This document shows positions 13,716-22,028 of a DNA stretch of 64,000 nucleotides, one piece after another. Made by a program: the position numbers and the translations under genes. The stretch lies in IMG/VR virus record IMGVR_UViG_3300026118_000002, positions 1 to 64,000 of that record. The stretch is one strand, 5' to 3'. This stretch comes from a virus. The stretch's first letter is position 1. Every line of letters starts with the position of its first letter. The notes beneath the pieces were generated by a model that worked only from the letters and a program-made list of their open reading frames with translations, ran no database searches and had not been told where the DNA came from.

Positions 13716-15213
13716 CGGTCTCAGCGACCTTGATATTCTCATTGAGCGTGAGCGTAGGCGACGTATCGCTCTGGCGAACGTGGTGCTTGACCCGTACCGC
13801 GCCGATCCTACTGCCTTCATCGATGAGTGTGTCTCGATTGACAATGCGCAGAGCGGCGACTCGGCTGATGCGCAGCATGAGACGATGCCGTTCCATCTCT
13901 GGCCGGCGCAAGCTGATCTGCTTGCCGCAATCCACACCGAACGCCTGCTGCTGATCTTGAAAGCACGCCAACTCGGTATCTCCTGGTTGGTGTGTGCCTA
14001 CGCGCTCTGGCTGTGTCTGTTCCGCCCTGGTCGCCTGGTGCTGATGTTCTCGATCGGGCAAGGTGAAGCCAATGAGATGCTGCGCCGCGTCAACGTGATG
14101 TACTGGCGGCTGAGCAGCGCGTTGCGCGATAGTTTGCCGCATCTTGTCAAGGAGAACACTGAGGAGATGACATGGGCTAACGGCTCACGCATCCAGTCGC
14201 TTCCCGCGCGTAAGACGGCGGGCTCTGGCTACACGGCGTCGTTGGTCATCCTTGACGAGTTTGCCAAGAACACGAGCGCGAGAGAGATTTACACCGCTGT
14301 CAAGCCAACCGTGGATGGAGGCGGGCAGATGATCATCCTCTCGTCTGCGCACGGCGTCGGCAATTTGTTTCACGAGATGGTCACACGCGCACTCGCGCGC
14401 CTCGGTCGCTTCGCCTTTCGTTTCCTGCCATGGACGGCGCGGCCTGGTCGTGATGCGGCGTGGTACAGTGCTGTTGCGGCGGATGCGGTGGACTCGTCGC
14501 TAATGAAGCAGGAGTATCCCGCGACGCCGGAAGAGGCATTCGAGGCGACGGAGGTTGACTCGTTCCTGTCGAATATCCAGCTCTGGGATGCGTGCCGAGA
14601 CGACACGCTGCCGCCGCTCGGACCGCATGAGCCGTGCGTCTTGGCGATGGACGGCTCAGAGAGTGACGACACCTTCCCACTGGTGCTGATCTCGCGCCAT
14701 CCTGCCGACCCGGTGCGGTTCGCCGTGCGCTACTGTCATATCTTCACGCCGGTTCCTGGTGTGGTGCTGGATGACACCGAGATTGAGGCGGAGATACGCG
14801 ATCTGTGCCGGCGCTTTGCGATTGTCGAAATCGCCTTCGACCGCGCGCTGATCGGCCAACTGATGCGCCGGCTCACGACACAGACGGTCAATGGGCCACC
14901 ACCAATTCCGGTCTCAGCGGAGAAGTTCAATCAGGGCGGTGATCGACTTGTCGCCGATAAGTTTCTCTACGACCTGATTCTTCAGCGCCGGATCGCGCAC
15001 AACGGACAGGAAGACTTACGCCAGCACGTCGCGAATGCGAATAAGAAGAAGGACGCGAGCGGGCGTATCCGCATCGTCAAGCGCACGCATCGACTCAAGA
15101 TCGATGCGTGTGTGGCGACGGCGATGGGCGTGATGCGTGCGTCGGAGGTGCTGTCGTTCGTTGCGTGGGACTCCGCGCAACTTGAGCCATTAAGTACAGG
15201 ACGGAACGTATAG
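13669..15213 (+). CDS. terL: Terminase large subunit, 514 aa
   Basis: The ATPase shows a Walker A variant, KARQLGIS (residues 98-105), and Walker B VILDEF (193-198). The nuclease domain begins with VLAMDGSE, whose Asp328 is the first metal ligand. The protein powers DNA packaging into the prohead and cuts DNA. The start could be GTG 13669 or GTG 13702; the latter gives only a 14-base overlap with the small-subunit gene. It is followed without a gap by the portal gene. Confidence 0.9.
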   Translation: MTRISTNLLGSVASSNGLSDLDILIERERRRRIALANVVLDPYRADPTAFIDECVSIDNAQSGDSADAQHETMPFHLWPAQADLLAAIHTERLLLILKARQLGISWLVCAYALWLCLFRPGRLVLMFSIGQGEANEMLRRVNVMYWRLSSALRDSLPHLVKENTEEMTWANGSRIQSLPARKTAGSGYTASLVILDEFAKNTSAREIYTAVKPTVDGGGQMIILSSAHGVGNLFHEMVTRALARLGRFAFRFLPWTARPGRDAAWYSAVAADAVDSSLMKQEYPATPEEAFEATEVDSFLSNIQLWDACRDDTLPPLGPHEPCVLAMDGSESDDTFPLVLISRHPADPVRFAVRYCHIFTPVPGVVLDDTEIEAEIRDLCRRFAIVEIAFDRALIGQLMRRLTTQTVNGPPPIPVSAEKFNQGGDRLVADKFLYDLILQRRIAHNGQEDLRQHVANANKKKDASGRIRIVKRTHRLKIDACVATAMGVMRASEVLSFVAWDSAQLEPLSTGRNV

Positions 15214-16677
15214 ATGCTCGGTACCTCGACCAACTGGCTTGCTGCCGTCTCGCGCCTGCTTCGGCGCGATCATCGGCAGACCTCGTGGGCCTGGATTGAT
15301 CGTCAATCCTCCTATCTGTTGTTCGACTCCTACTACGCCAACACTGCCTACGAGCGCCTGTTCGACGGCGGGCAGCGCGACGCGATCAACGCCTCACTTG
15401 GCAACGCCGCCGCTGCGGACATTGCTGGACTGTACAACCCGGTCGCGAACGTGGTTGACCTATATCTGAACGTGTTCGGCGGTAATTTCGGCGATGAGAT
15501 TCAAGTCGAGCCAACCGGCAACGCGACACCAGCGCTCGTCAATGTCATCGGTCAAATCTGGCGATGGTCGAATCTCTCCGTCGAAAAGCAGCCACTGTGC
15601 CGCTATGCTGCAACGCATGGCAACGTCGGGCTACGCATCGTCGCGCGCAATGACCCCGATCTGACGAAGCGCCGTGTGTATCTCAAGCCAGAGCACCCGC
15701 GCATCATTCGTGATCTTGAGCGCGACGAGCGTGGCAACATTACTGCGATCCAACTCGAATACGACGTGACCAGCGGGCTCGCCGAGAAGGCCACGACGAT
15801 CACGGTGCGCGAAGAGTTGACCACGGAGATGATCCGCTCGTGGCGCGTATCCGGCGGCACCTCGCTCGTCCCCTACGATCTCTTTGCCAAGGCCGATAAC
15901 GGCCCGCGTTGGGAGTACCCGAACGCGCTCGGTATCGTCCCGTACGTGCTCCTCAGGCACGAGTACACCGGTGATACCTGGGGGCGTAATGCCTTCTATA
16001 AAGCGCTGAGCCCACTGAACCGACTGAACGCGCTGATCACGCATGTCGATGTTCAAGTGCATAGGCACGTCAACGGCGTGCTGTTCATCGCCGCGAGTGG
16101 CGCGGCCCCGACGACCATCGATCTGTCTGGGCTCAAGGTCGCATACGTCGATACGCGCAACAGCGCCACGACGCCATTTATGCAGTGGATGGTCGCGCCG
16201 CTCGATTTGCTTGGCGCAATCGCCGAGATCAATCTTCAGCTCGACATGATCGAGGATAGCTTGCCGGAACTCAAGGCGACGGCGGGGAAGTTCCTGTCAG
16301 GCCAGAGCGGGCAGACAATCGCAGAACTGCGCAAGCCGGCTGAGGAGAAGGTCAATCTCGCGCGGGCGAACTACGAGTCGGCACTGATCGATGCACAGAA
16401 AATAGCGGTTTCATGGATGGTGCTGCTTGGTATGGCTGATGTGGGCACCGGGATGGGCACGCGCGCCGCCGCCGACGCTGCATTCGCGGGCGGCTATGAG
16501 GATCATCGCTTCAATACGCGCCCGCTGCTTTCGCTGACGAGCCCGCCGCCCGCGCCACTGTCAATACCAGGAGCCGCGCCTGTTGTAGCGACACCCCCGG
16601 CTGTACCGCCAGCGCAGGGCGGGACGCCACAGCCGGTGTCGATGGATATGACGACAAAAGCCGGGGGTGCGTCATGA
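15214..16677 (+). CDS. Portal protein, 487 aa
   Basis: Length, position after the terminase, and segments such as NPVANVVDLYLNVFGG, LYKALSPLNRLNALI-like helices and a long C-terminal helix fit the SPP1 gp6-type portal. It forms the 12-fold ring through which DNA passes. The last 50 residues are Pro/Ala-rich and probably disordered. It overlaps the HExxH gene by four bases. Confidence 0.8.
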   Translation: MLGTSTNWLAAVSRLLRRDHRQTSWAWIDRQSSYLLFDSYYANTAYERLFDGGQRDAINASLGNAAAADIAGLYNPVANVVDLYLNVFGGNFGDEIQVEPTGNATPALVNVIGQIWRWSNLSVEKQPLCRYAATHGNVGLRIVARNDPDLTKRRVYLKPEHPRIIRDLERDERGNITAIQLEYDVTSGLAEKATTITVREELTTEMIRSWRVSGGTSLVPYDLFAKADNGPRWEYPNALGIVPYVLLRHEYTGDTWGRNAFYKALSPLNRLNALITHVDVQVHRHVNGVLFIAASGAAPTTIDLSGLKVAYVDTRNSATTPFMQWMVAPLDLLGAIAEINLQLDMIEDSLPELKATAGKFLSGQSGQTIAELRKPAEEKVNLARANYESALIDAQKIAVSWMVLLGMADVGTGMGTRAAADAAFAGGYEDHRFNTRPLLSLTSPPPAPLSIPGAAPVVATPPAVPPAQGGTPQPVSMDMTTKAGGAS

Positions 16678-17138
16678 ACGACACCATCCACGAATCAGTG
16701 CCCGCGCATCGTCAGCCATCAGATGAGGCAATCGCCTATTTTCAAGACTGCCGACGCTTGCTCGGCATCAGCGATACATGGCACCTCTGGCTTGAGGTCG
16801 CTGATGCGCCATACGGCAATGAGGAAGCAGACGGCGCGGCTGATCTTGAGGCGCGTTACCTCAAAGGCACGATCATCTATCGGCGCAATTTGACCGATGC
16901 GCGTCGCCCGTTCGTGCTGATGCATGAGGCGTTCCATGTGGTCTTTGCGCCACTCCAACTCGCACATGATCGCGTGGTCGAACTACTACCAGAGGCGCTA
17001 CAGACGCACGCACGCGAGCTGCTGTGTGATGCGGAAGAGCAGATCATTGAGCAACTGACCCGTGCGCTGCAAGCACAGATTACGCCACCGAAAGACGATG
17101 CGGTTACACCTAGCGATACGGACAAGGAATCGTCATGA
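16674..17138 (+). CDS. HExxH metallopeptidase-like protein, 154 aa
   Basis: Residues 84-88 read HEAFH inside a hydrophobic helix (FVLMHEAFHVVFAPL), the zinc-binding signature of zincin peptidases. Downstream acidic residues could supply a third ligand. The gene sits between portal and scaffold, where many phages encode the head-maturation protease, usually an S14, S49 or S78 serine type. A zinc protease here may process the capsid or scaffold. ATGA overlaps join it to both neighbours. Motif seen; function inferred. Confidence 0.6.
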   Translation: MNDTIHESVPAHRQPSDEAIAYFQDCRRLLGISDTWHLWLEVADAPYGNEEADGAADLEARYLKGTIIYRRNLTDARRPFVLMHEAFHVVFAPLQLAHDRVVELLPEALQTHARELLCDAEEQIIEQLTRALQAQITPPKDDAVTPSDTDKESS

Positions 17139-17350
17139 CCACACTGAACAGCACCGCAATCCCGCTTCACACACACACCGCGCCAATCATTGCCGCGCCG
17201 GTGCTGTTCCTCTGCCCCTACTGCGGTCATGGCGTACGCGAGCATATGCGCTTGTCCTATCCGCCGTCGGTTGTGGGGGCGTATCAGCCGGTCTATCGGT
17301 GTGTGTGCGGACGGCATTTCGGGCTGCCGATCACGCGGGATGAGGAGTGA
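17135..17350 (+). CDS. Zinc-finger protein, 71 aa
   Basis: CPYCGH near residue 27 and CVCG near residue 58 form a zinc ribbon similar in outline to the Com translational regulators of Mu-like phages. The coupled position just before the promoter and leader at 17401-17585 would suit a regulator, but this is a guess. Confidence 0.6.
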   Translation: MTTLNSTAIPLHTHTAPIIAAPVLFLCPYCGHGVREHMRLSYPPSVVGAYQPVYRCVCGRHFGLPITRDEE

Positions 17351-17400
17351 GGCGGCATAGATGTGGGCTATGTCTATCGCCGTTACCATAGAATTGTCAC

Positions 17401-17429
17401 TTGACACCAGCGTGCGCGCGTGCTAGACT
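17401..17429 (+). promoter_or_regulatory. Head-module promoter
   Basis: TTGACA (17401-17406) and TAGACT (17424-17429) are 17 bp apart. The upstream bases ATTGTCACTTGACA match ATTGTCATTTGACA at 5511-5524. Transcription would begin near 17436 and read through a structured leader before the scaffold gene. Confidence 0.8.
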
Positions 17430-17439
17430 AAAGGCTACT

Positions 17440-17517
17440 GATCAGGGTGGCAGTGTGAGTTGAACACGCTGGCCTAACAGCACGGAAATGCAGGTGGAAT
17501 GCCTGCCCGCCCTGATC
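17440..17517 (+). ncRNA. Candidate structured leader RNA
   Basis: The predicted 5' end of the transcript starts an 11-bp closing stem, GATCAGGGTGG (17440-17450) with 17507-17517, containing one G-U pair. Inside are three small hairpins: GTGT/ACAC, GCTG/CAGC and GCAGG/CCTGC, the last with a 7-base loop. The outline is cloverleaf-like, but conserved tRNA bases are missing. A terminator follows after 26 bases, so this may be a sensor domain of an attenuator. No known riboswitch class is recognised. Confidence 0.4.
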
Positions 17518-17543
17518 TCCTAAGTTCATCCATCCGACGATCC

Positions 17544-17585
17544 AACGGGTCGCATCTCTTACGAGACGTGACCCGTTTTGTTTTG
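17544..17585 (+). terminator. Attenuator-like terminator before scaffold gene
   Basis: AACGGGTCGCATCTC pairs with 17563-17577 over 15 positions with one mismatch around the loop TTAC, followed by TTTGTTTTG. It lies downstream of the 17401 promoter and 20 bases before the scaffold start. Expression of the head genes from that promoter must therefore read through it. A near copy stands at 37859-37899. Confidence 0.85.
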
Positions 17586-17604
17586 CCCAGAATAAGGAAC
17601 CACC

Positions 17605-18192
17605 ATGAGCGACCCCACACCGCAGCCGGCGGGTGCCCCGGCGAACGAACCCCCGGCCCAGCCGCCGGCCCCGATTGTTGCGGCGATCCCACCGACGCCT
17701 GCTCCGGCAAGCGCGGGATTTACCCAGGAACAGTTGAATAGTGCCATCGCCGACGAGAAGCGCAAGTGGAAAAAGCAGCAGGACGATGCGGCTGCCGAGA
17801 TCAAGCGCAAGGCGGATGAGGACGCGGCGGCAGCGCGCGGCGAATTTGAAAAGCTCGCCAACGACCGCGCGACCCTGATCGCGAAGCTCGAAGCTGATCA
17901 CGCGACGGTGACTGCGCAACTTACAGCGTATCAAGAAGAGATGGAGCGCCAGATCAAGGCGCGCGTCAAGGTGCTGCCGGAAGAGATTCGTGAGATGAAG
18001 CCAGACGGCGATCCGTTGGTCGTGTACGCCTGGCTGACGAAAGCCGAGGCAGCGGTGACCAAGCTCACGCCCCCGACGGCGACGGTACTCGGCACACCGC
18101 CCGGCCCGGTCGGCGGTGGCGCACAGCCAAGCGCGTTTGCGAATGGCGATCTGCTCGCACAGAAGCGCGCGAGTGGCGACTATGCGATCTAA
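17605..18192 (+). CDS. Scaffold protein, 195 aa
   Basis: A Pro/Ala-rich N-terminus (about 40 residues) is followed by a long charged coiled coil (EKRKWKKQQDDAAAEIKRKA and onward) and a short basic C-terminus. This is the usual make-up of phage scaffolding proteins, which guide capsid assembly and leave before packaging. AAGGA precedes the ATG. It is the first gene after the promoter, leader and terminator cassette. Confidence 0.75.
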   Translation: MSDPTPQPAGAPANEPPAQPPAPIVAAIPPTPAPASAGFTQEQLNSAIADEKRKWKKQQDDAAAEIKRKADEDAAAARGEFEKLANDRATLIAKLEADHATVTAQLTAYQEEMERQIKARVKVLPEEIREMKPDGDPLVVYAWLTKAEAAVTKLTPPTATVLGTPPGPVGGGAQPSAFANGDLLAQKRASGDYAI

Positions 18193-18204
18193 CAGGAGTT
18201 CTTC

Positions 18205-18606
18205 ATGGCTCTGATTACGAAAGATGCGAATGCGAGCTTGGACGCGGCCAGCGCCGCCGACGCGCCGCAGCGCTCAAGTCTGACGGCGGGCGAGGCGCTC
18301 GACAGCCTTGCGCCGTGCTATATCAAGGGTGCCGATGGACTCGTGTACATGTCCAACGGCACGGCAGCGAATGAGGCGTCGGGCTTTGACGGCTTTACGC
18401 CGAAAGCCTACGCCATCGGCGCGTCCATGGTCACGTTGTTCGGCATCGGCACCAAGATGCGCTATGCAACCGGACTGACCCCCGGCGCAAAGCTGTACAT
18501 CGCCGCAACCAAGGGCCGGCTCGATGACACCGCAACCACCGGTGACGCGGTGGGAGTCGCGCGTGCTATCAACGCAACCACGATCCGCATCACGCGCGAC
18601 GTGTAG
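18205..18606 (+). CDS. Head decoration (cement) protein, 133 aa
   Basis: A small beta-rich protein (GADGLVYMSNGTAANEASG, then GLTPGAKLYIAATKGRLDD and a final ITRDV strand) lies between scaffold and major capsid genes. Sequence style and position fit the DUF2190-like capsid decoration family, which stabilises the shell after expansion. ACAGGAG precedes the ATG. Confidence 0.75.
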   Translation: MALITKDANASLDAASAADAPQRSSLTAGEALDSLAPCYIKGADGLVYMSNGTAANEASGFDGFTPKAYAIGASMVTLFGIGTKMRYATGLTPGAKLYIAATKGRLDDTATTGDAVGVARAINATTIRITRDV

Positions 18607-18627
18607 CTGGCAAAGGAAGAATAGACT

Positions 18628-19695
18628 ATGGCTCCGATCGTTGGCACATACGATATTAGCTCACTCCTCAGCGTGCGCTTTCAGTCCATCGATGCGTTCG
18701 GCATCGATACGGTCGTGCAGGTGCTCAAAGACGACCTTGCGGCGCATAACGCGATCGTGCAGGAAATGATGGCCGATCTGTGCTTTAGCACCGTCGATAC
18801 ACAGGGCATCTACGGCACCGGCACGACCGGCGAGATGAATGAGGTTGACGAGTACGGGCGCACGGAGACGCAAAAGCAGACACCCGGCGCGCCGGTGGCC
18901 TGGCCGTTGCGCCTATTCCAATTTGCCGTCGGCTGGACGGCGAAGTACATGGAGATCGCCACGCCCGCTGATCTGGCCTTGCAGCAGATCGATGCCGAGA
19001 AGGCGCATATGAAGGCGCTCCGTCGCGATGTGAAGCGCGCGATCTATGGCAGCGCGAACTACACCTATATCGATCACCTGATCAATAACTATCCGCTGCT
19101 GGTCAAGCGCTTCGTCAACGCCGACAGCGCGGCGATCCCGGATGCCCCCGACGGTTCGACGTTCAACGCATCCTCGCACACGCACTACGACGCATCGGCG
19201 ACGCTGACCACTGCGGTGGTTGACGCGGCGATCACCGACCTGATCGAGCACGGCCACGGCGGGCGCGTCAAGCTCGCCATTCACTACAGCAACGCCGCCG
19301 CGTTCGCTGCGCTAACCGGCTTCGTCGCCGCGCTGCCGCAGTATATCCAGGTGCCGGCCTACAACGTCGCAACGCCAAGCGTCCGCACCGATCTCGGCAA
19401 TCAGTACAACCGGCTCGTCGGCTACTACAACACCGCTGAGGTGTGGGTCAAGCCATGGGCAATCGCGGGTTATATGTTCCTGTGGGATAGCGCATCAAAC
19501 GGCAAGCCGCTGGCGTATCGGCAGCGCAACACGCTAGCTACCCGACAAGGTCTGCGACTTGCGGCGGAACTGCCCGACTACCCGCTCTACGCCAAGTACT
19601 ATGAGGCTGAGTTCGGCATCGGTCAATGGGTACGCACCAACGGCGTGGTCGTGCAATTCACCAACGCGTCGTATCAAGACCCAGTTATAACCTAA
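18628..19695 (+). CDS. Major capsid protein, 355 aa
   Basis: Size, position after scaffold and decoration genes, and a sequence with a long internal helix (LALQQIDAEKAHMKALRRDV) and C-terminal beta strands fit an HK97-fold capsid protein. There is no clear cleaved N-terminal delta domain; the separate scaffold gene supports that. AAAGGAAG precedes the ATG. It should be the most abundant product of this operon. Confidence 0.8.
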   Translation: MAPIVGTYDISSLLSVRFQSIDAFGIDTVVQVLKDDLAAHNAIVQEMMADLCFSTVDTQGIYGTGTTGEMNEVDEYGRTETQKQTPGAPVAWPLRLFQFAVGWTAKYMEIATPADLALQQIDAEKAHMKALRRDVKRAIYGSANYTYIDHLINNYPLLVKRFVNADSAAIPDAPDGSTFNASSHTHYDASATLTTAVVDAAITDLIEHGHGGRVKLAIHYSNAAAFAALTGFVAALPQYIQVPAYNVATPSVRTDLGNQYNRLVGYYNTAEVWVKPWAIAGYMFLWDSASNGKPLAYRQRNTLATRQGLRLAAELPDYPLYAKYYEAEFGIGQWVRTNGVVVQFTNASYQDPVIT

Positions 19696-19708
19696 TCGGA
19701 GGCGTGCG

Positions 19709-19786
19709 ATGGGCAAGCCGAGTAAGGGCACCAAGAAGGATATGCGCCTCAGTGAAAACAAGCGCGTATCTACAAAGAAAAAATGA
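19709..19786 (+). CDS. Basic microprotein after capsid gene, 25 aa
   Basis: CGGAGG lies six bases before ATG 19709. The peptide starts MGKPSKGTKKDMRLSENK and ends in a run of lysines; about ten of 25 residues are basic. The strong ribosome site and conserved-looking position between capsid and connector genes argue it is made. Possible roles are DNA binding or filling capsid gaps; there is no direct evidence. Confidence 0.6.
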   Translation: MGKPSKGTKKDMRLSENKRVSTKKK

Positions 19787-19795
19787 GGCACCACT

Positions 19796-20101
19796 ATGCC
19801 GGATACCATTCTCGGCGGCGCATACCTCGCCGCTGATGGCAAGACATGGCACAACGCAAACGGCGAGCCGTTGACAGAAGATCAGGTGCATGCAGCCAAG
19901 CGCCTGCATACCCGTCGCGCGAATGATCTCGCAGCGCGCGAGTCGGAGCGTGTCAACCAGGCCGTGCGCAACGACCCGATCGCGCAGGCGCTCTTGACTC
20001 AGGCGGCAGCGCAGATGCCTGTCGCGCAACTCCCGCACCCGACGCAAACCAGCGAGCCGCCGCCCGATCCGCAGGGCGGCAAGGGCAAAAAGAGCGAGTA
20101 G
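19796..20101 (+). CDS. Hypothetical head-region protein, 101 aa
   Basis: The first 20 residues resemble a short beta domain (GGAYLAADGKTWHNANGEPL). A helix (AAKRLHTRRANDLAARESER) and a Pro/Gly/Lys-rich disordered tail follow. Its place between capsid and connector genes suggests a head accessory protein. Confidence 0.6.
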   Translation: MPDTILGGAYLAADGKTWHNANGEPLTEDQVHAAKRLHTRRANDLAARESERVNQAVRNDPIAQALLTQAAAQMPVAQLPHPTQTSEPPPDPQGGKGKKSE

Positions 20102-20108
20102 AGCACGC

Positions 20109-20510
20109 ATGTCTTACTCCGATACGCTCGAAACCGATACGGATCGCATCCGTGCCTACATCGGCGATACGTCGAATGACCCGGCGACAGAGATGGTCAC
20201 CGATGACCACATTGACACGGTGCGCGGCTTCTCATCCACACTATCAAATGCGGTCGCATTTCTGGCGAATGAACTAGCAGTACGCTACGCACAAGAGCCA
20301 GGACGAGTCACGTTGCCGAGCGGCCTAACCGTCGCGTGGCAGGATCGGGTCAAGACCTGGCTCGACATCGCCGCGCTCGCCCGCACCGGCGCGCTCATTC
20401 CGCAGACCGGCGGCGTATCGTTCGTGCCGGCGACGTTTAGCGATGGCTCCGTGGTGCCGGACGAGTACGGACGGGCGACGATCTTTAACTGGTGGTATCC
20501 GCGATGGTAG
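20109..20510 (+). CDS. Head-tail connector (adaptor), 133 aa
   Basis: The opening (DTDRIRAYIGDTSNDPATEM) and the four-helix pattern match the gp6/gp15-like adaptors that bind beneath the portal. A tail with FNWWYPRW ends the protein. It overlaps the head-closure gene by seven bases. Confidence 0.7.
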   Translation: MSYSDTLETDTDRIRAYIGDTSNDPATEMVTDDHIDTVRGFSSTLSNAVAFLANELAVRYAQEPGRVTLPSGLTVAWQDRVKTWLDIAALARTGALIPQTGGVSFVPATFSDGSVVPDEYGRATIFNWWYPRW

Positions 20511-20866
20511 CGCTGATCAGCGCCGCCACGATTGCCAAGCTCACACAGATCGATGAGCGGGCGATGAACGAGTCGTTCACTATCACGAGCGTCACGCGCG
20601 TTGACGACGGCGGTGGCAGCAGCACGGAGACGACTAGTACCGTTACGACGCCGGGTTACATGTGGAGCGTGAGCGGTGACGAGGCGGGGGCGGATCAGAT
20701 CAAAGCGCGCGGGCGACACCGTATCGCTGTGCCAAAGGACGTGAGCGTATTGGCGACGGCGCGGATCACGCAGGTTGCGACCGGGCGACAGTTCGTGGTG
20801 AAGTACCCGTTTCCGATCAGTGCCTATTCAACCAGTCTGATCGTCGGCGTCGAAGACAAGGGCTAG
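20504..20866 (+). CDS. Head closure (stopper) protein, 120 aa
   Basis: A small beta-rich protein (ESFTITSVTRVDDGGGSSTE, later RHRIAVPKDVSVLATARIT) of the right size and place for an SPP1 gp16-like stopper, which closes the connector after packaging. ATG 20504 overlaps the adaptor stop. Confidence 0.65.
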   Translation: MVALISAATIAKLTQIDERAMNESFTITSVTRVDDGGGSSTETTSTVTTPGYMWSVSGDEAGADQIKARGRHRIAVPKDVSVLATARITQVATGRQFVVKYPFPISAYSTSLIVGVEDKG

Positions 20867-20869
20867 CGT

Positions 20870-21541
20870 ATGTCGATCACGATTGTCAGTGACCAATTTA
20901 CCGAAGCCTCCACGATCGCGCTCACGTCGCATGTGCCCAGCACCGCCGGTGCCGGCTACACGACGATTGACTCGACCGGCACGTCCGTGCTGAATAACGA
21001 TGCGGCGGATGTGGTGATTATCTCGCTCACGGCGACGGCGGCGGGGCACTTCGTTGCATCCGCGCCCGATCCGAGTGGTGCGGAGTACACCGTCAGCTTC
21101 ACGGTCCCCGTCGGCGACACCGGCTCGGCAACCCGCCCGCTGCGCCTGATCGCGCGCTGGACGGATGTGAGCAATCACTATCATTTTCGCCTGTTACCGG
21201 ACGCGCACGCGAGTCCATCGCAGCGGCTGGTCAAGGTGGTTGCGGGCACCTTGACCGAACTGGCGAACGCGGATAACCCGACCGTCGGCGGGGATGTGTT
21301 CCAGCTTATCATCACGGACGCGCTGAAGACGGTGACACAAAACGGCGTGGTCGTGTTATCCAGCACCGATAACAGCATTACAGCGGCGGGCAAGGCCGGG
21401 TTCGGCATGGGCAAATTGACGGCGGGCGATACCAGCGGCAACGTCAATACCGGCTCCTGGCAAATAGATAACTATAGCGTGACGATGCCGGGGATGTTTC
21501 CGCCCTTTCCGCCCGCGATGGGCACGTACGCGCGCATGTGA
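20870..21541 (+). CDS. Lectin-like structural protein, 223 aa
   Basis: The start (SDQFTEASTIALTSHVP) and the strand pattern, with RWTDVSNHYHFRLLPD and a final NTGSWQIDNYSV, fit a concanavalin-like jelly roll as used in phage adhesion proteins. A similar domain opens the fibre protein at 38115. It may sit on the virion surface and bind sugars. A Pro/Phe-rich tail ends it. Confidence 0.6.
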   Translation: MSITIVSDQFTEASTIALTSHVPSTAGAGYTTIDSTGTSVLNNDAADVVIISLTATAAGHFVASAPDPSGAEYTVSFTVPVGDTGSATRPLRLIARWTDVSNHYHFRLLPDAHASPSQRLVKVVAGTLTELANADNPTVGGDVFQLIITDALKTVTQNGVVVLSSTDNSITAAGKAGFGMGKLTAGDTSGNVNTGSWQIDNYSVTMPGMFPPFPPAMGTYARM

Positions 21542-21547
21542 GGCGAT

Positions 21548-21997
21548 ATGGCACGCGGTTCCTATAGCGTCTCGGCGCAAGCGCAGACGATTAGCACGGC
21601 GATAACCATTCTGGAGATCACCGCGCCAGCAGCGGGCGTGATCTTCGTGACCGATGCCTGGCTTTCCGCCGCGACGGTCACGGCGGGCACGGCACGGCTT
21701 CAACTCTTGCGCAAGACCGCAACCGTGACCGGCACTGCCAGCCCGCCGACGCCGGTGTGTCTCGACGGGACGGCGACGAGTGGCGTAACGATCAAGTGGA
21801 AAGCAACCGCCGAAGGCACCGACGGCGGCATCATCCGTGAGTATAACCTGCGGCTTGACGGCGGTGAGGTGCTGTATCTGCCCATCCCTGATAAGCAGGT
21901 GTTTGTGCCGCCATCGGGGATTATCGCGCTGAAGTTTCCTGCCGCGCCCACATCAAGCGCGTACACCTTCGGCATTGAGTATACCGAGTATGTCTAG
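21548..21997 (+). CDS. Hypothetical structural protein, 149 aa
   Basis: A compact beta-rich protein (FVTDAWLSAATVTAGTARLQ) ending in FGIEYTEYV. It lies in a row of probable virion surface proteins between connector and tail genes. No family is recognised. Confidence 0.6.
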   Translation: MARGSYSVSAQAQTISTAITILEITAPAAGVIFVTDAWLSAATVTAGTARLQLLRKTATVTGTASPPTPVCLDGTATSGVTIKWKATAEGTDGGIIREYNLRLDGGEVLYLPIPDKQVFVPPSGIIALKFPAAPTSSAYTFGIEYTEYV

Positions 21998-22028
21998 CAC
22001 GATCTGCGCATCGTAAAGGATAGCCGTC

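Noticed and set aside
17440-17460. T-box riboswitch (AGGGTGG resembles the T-box word)
   Set aside because: The word lies at the 5' end of the leader instead of just before the terminator, and no specifier loop is present.
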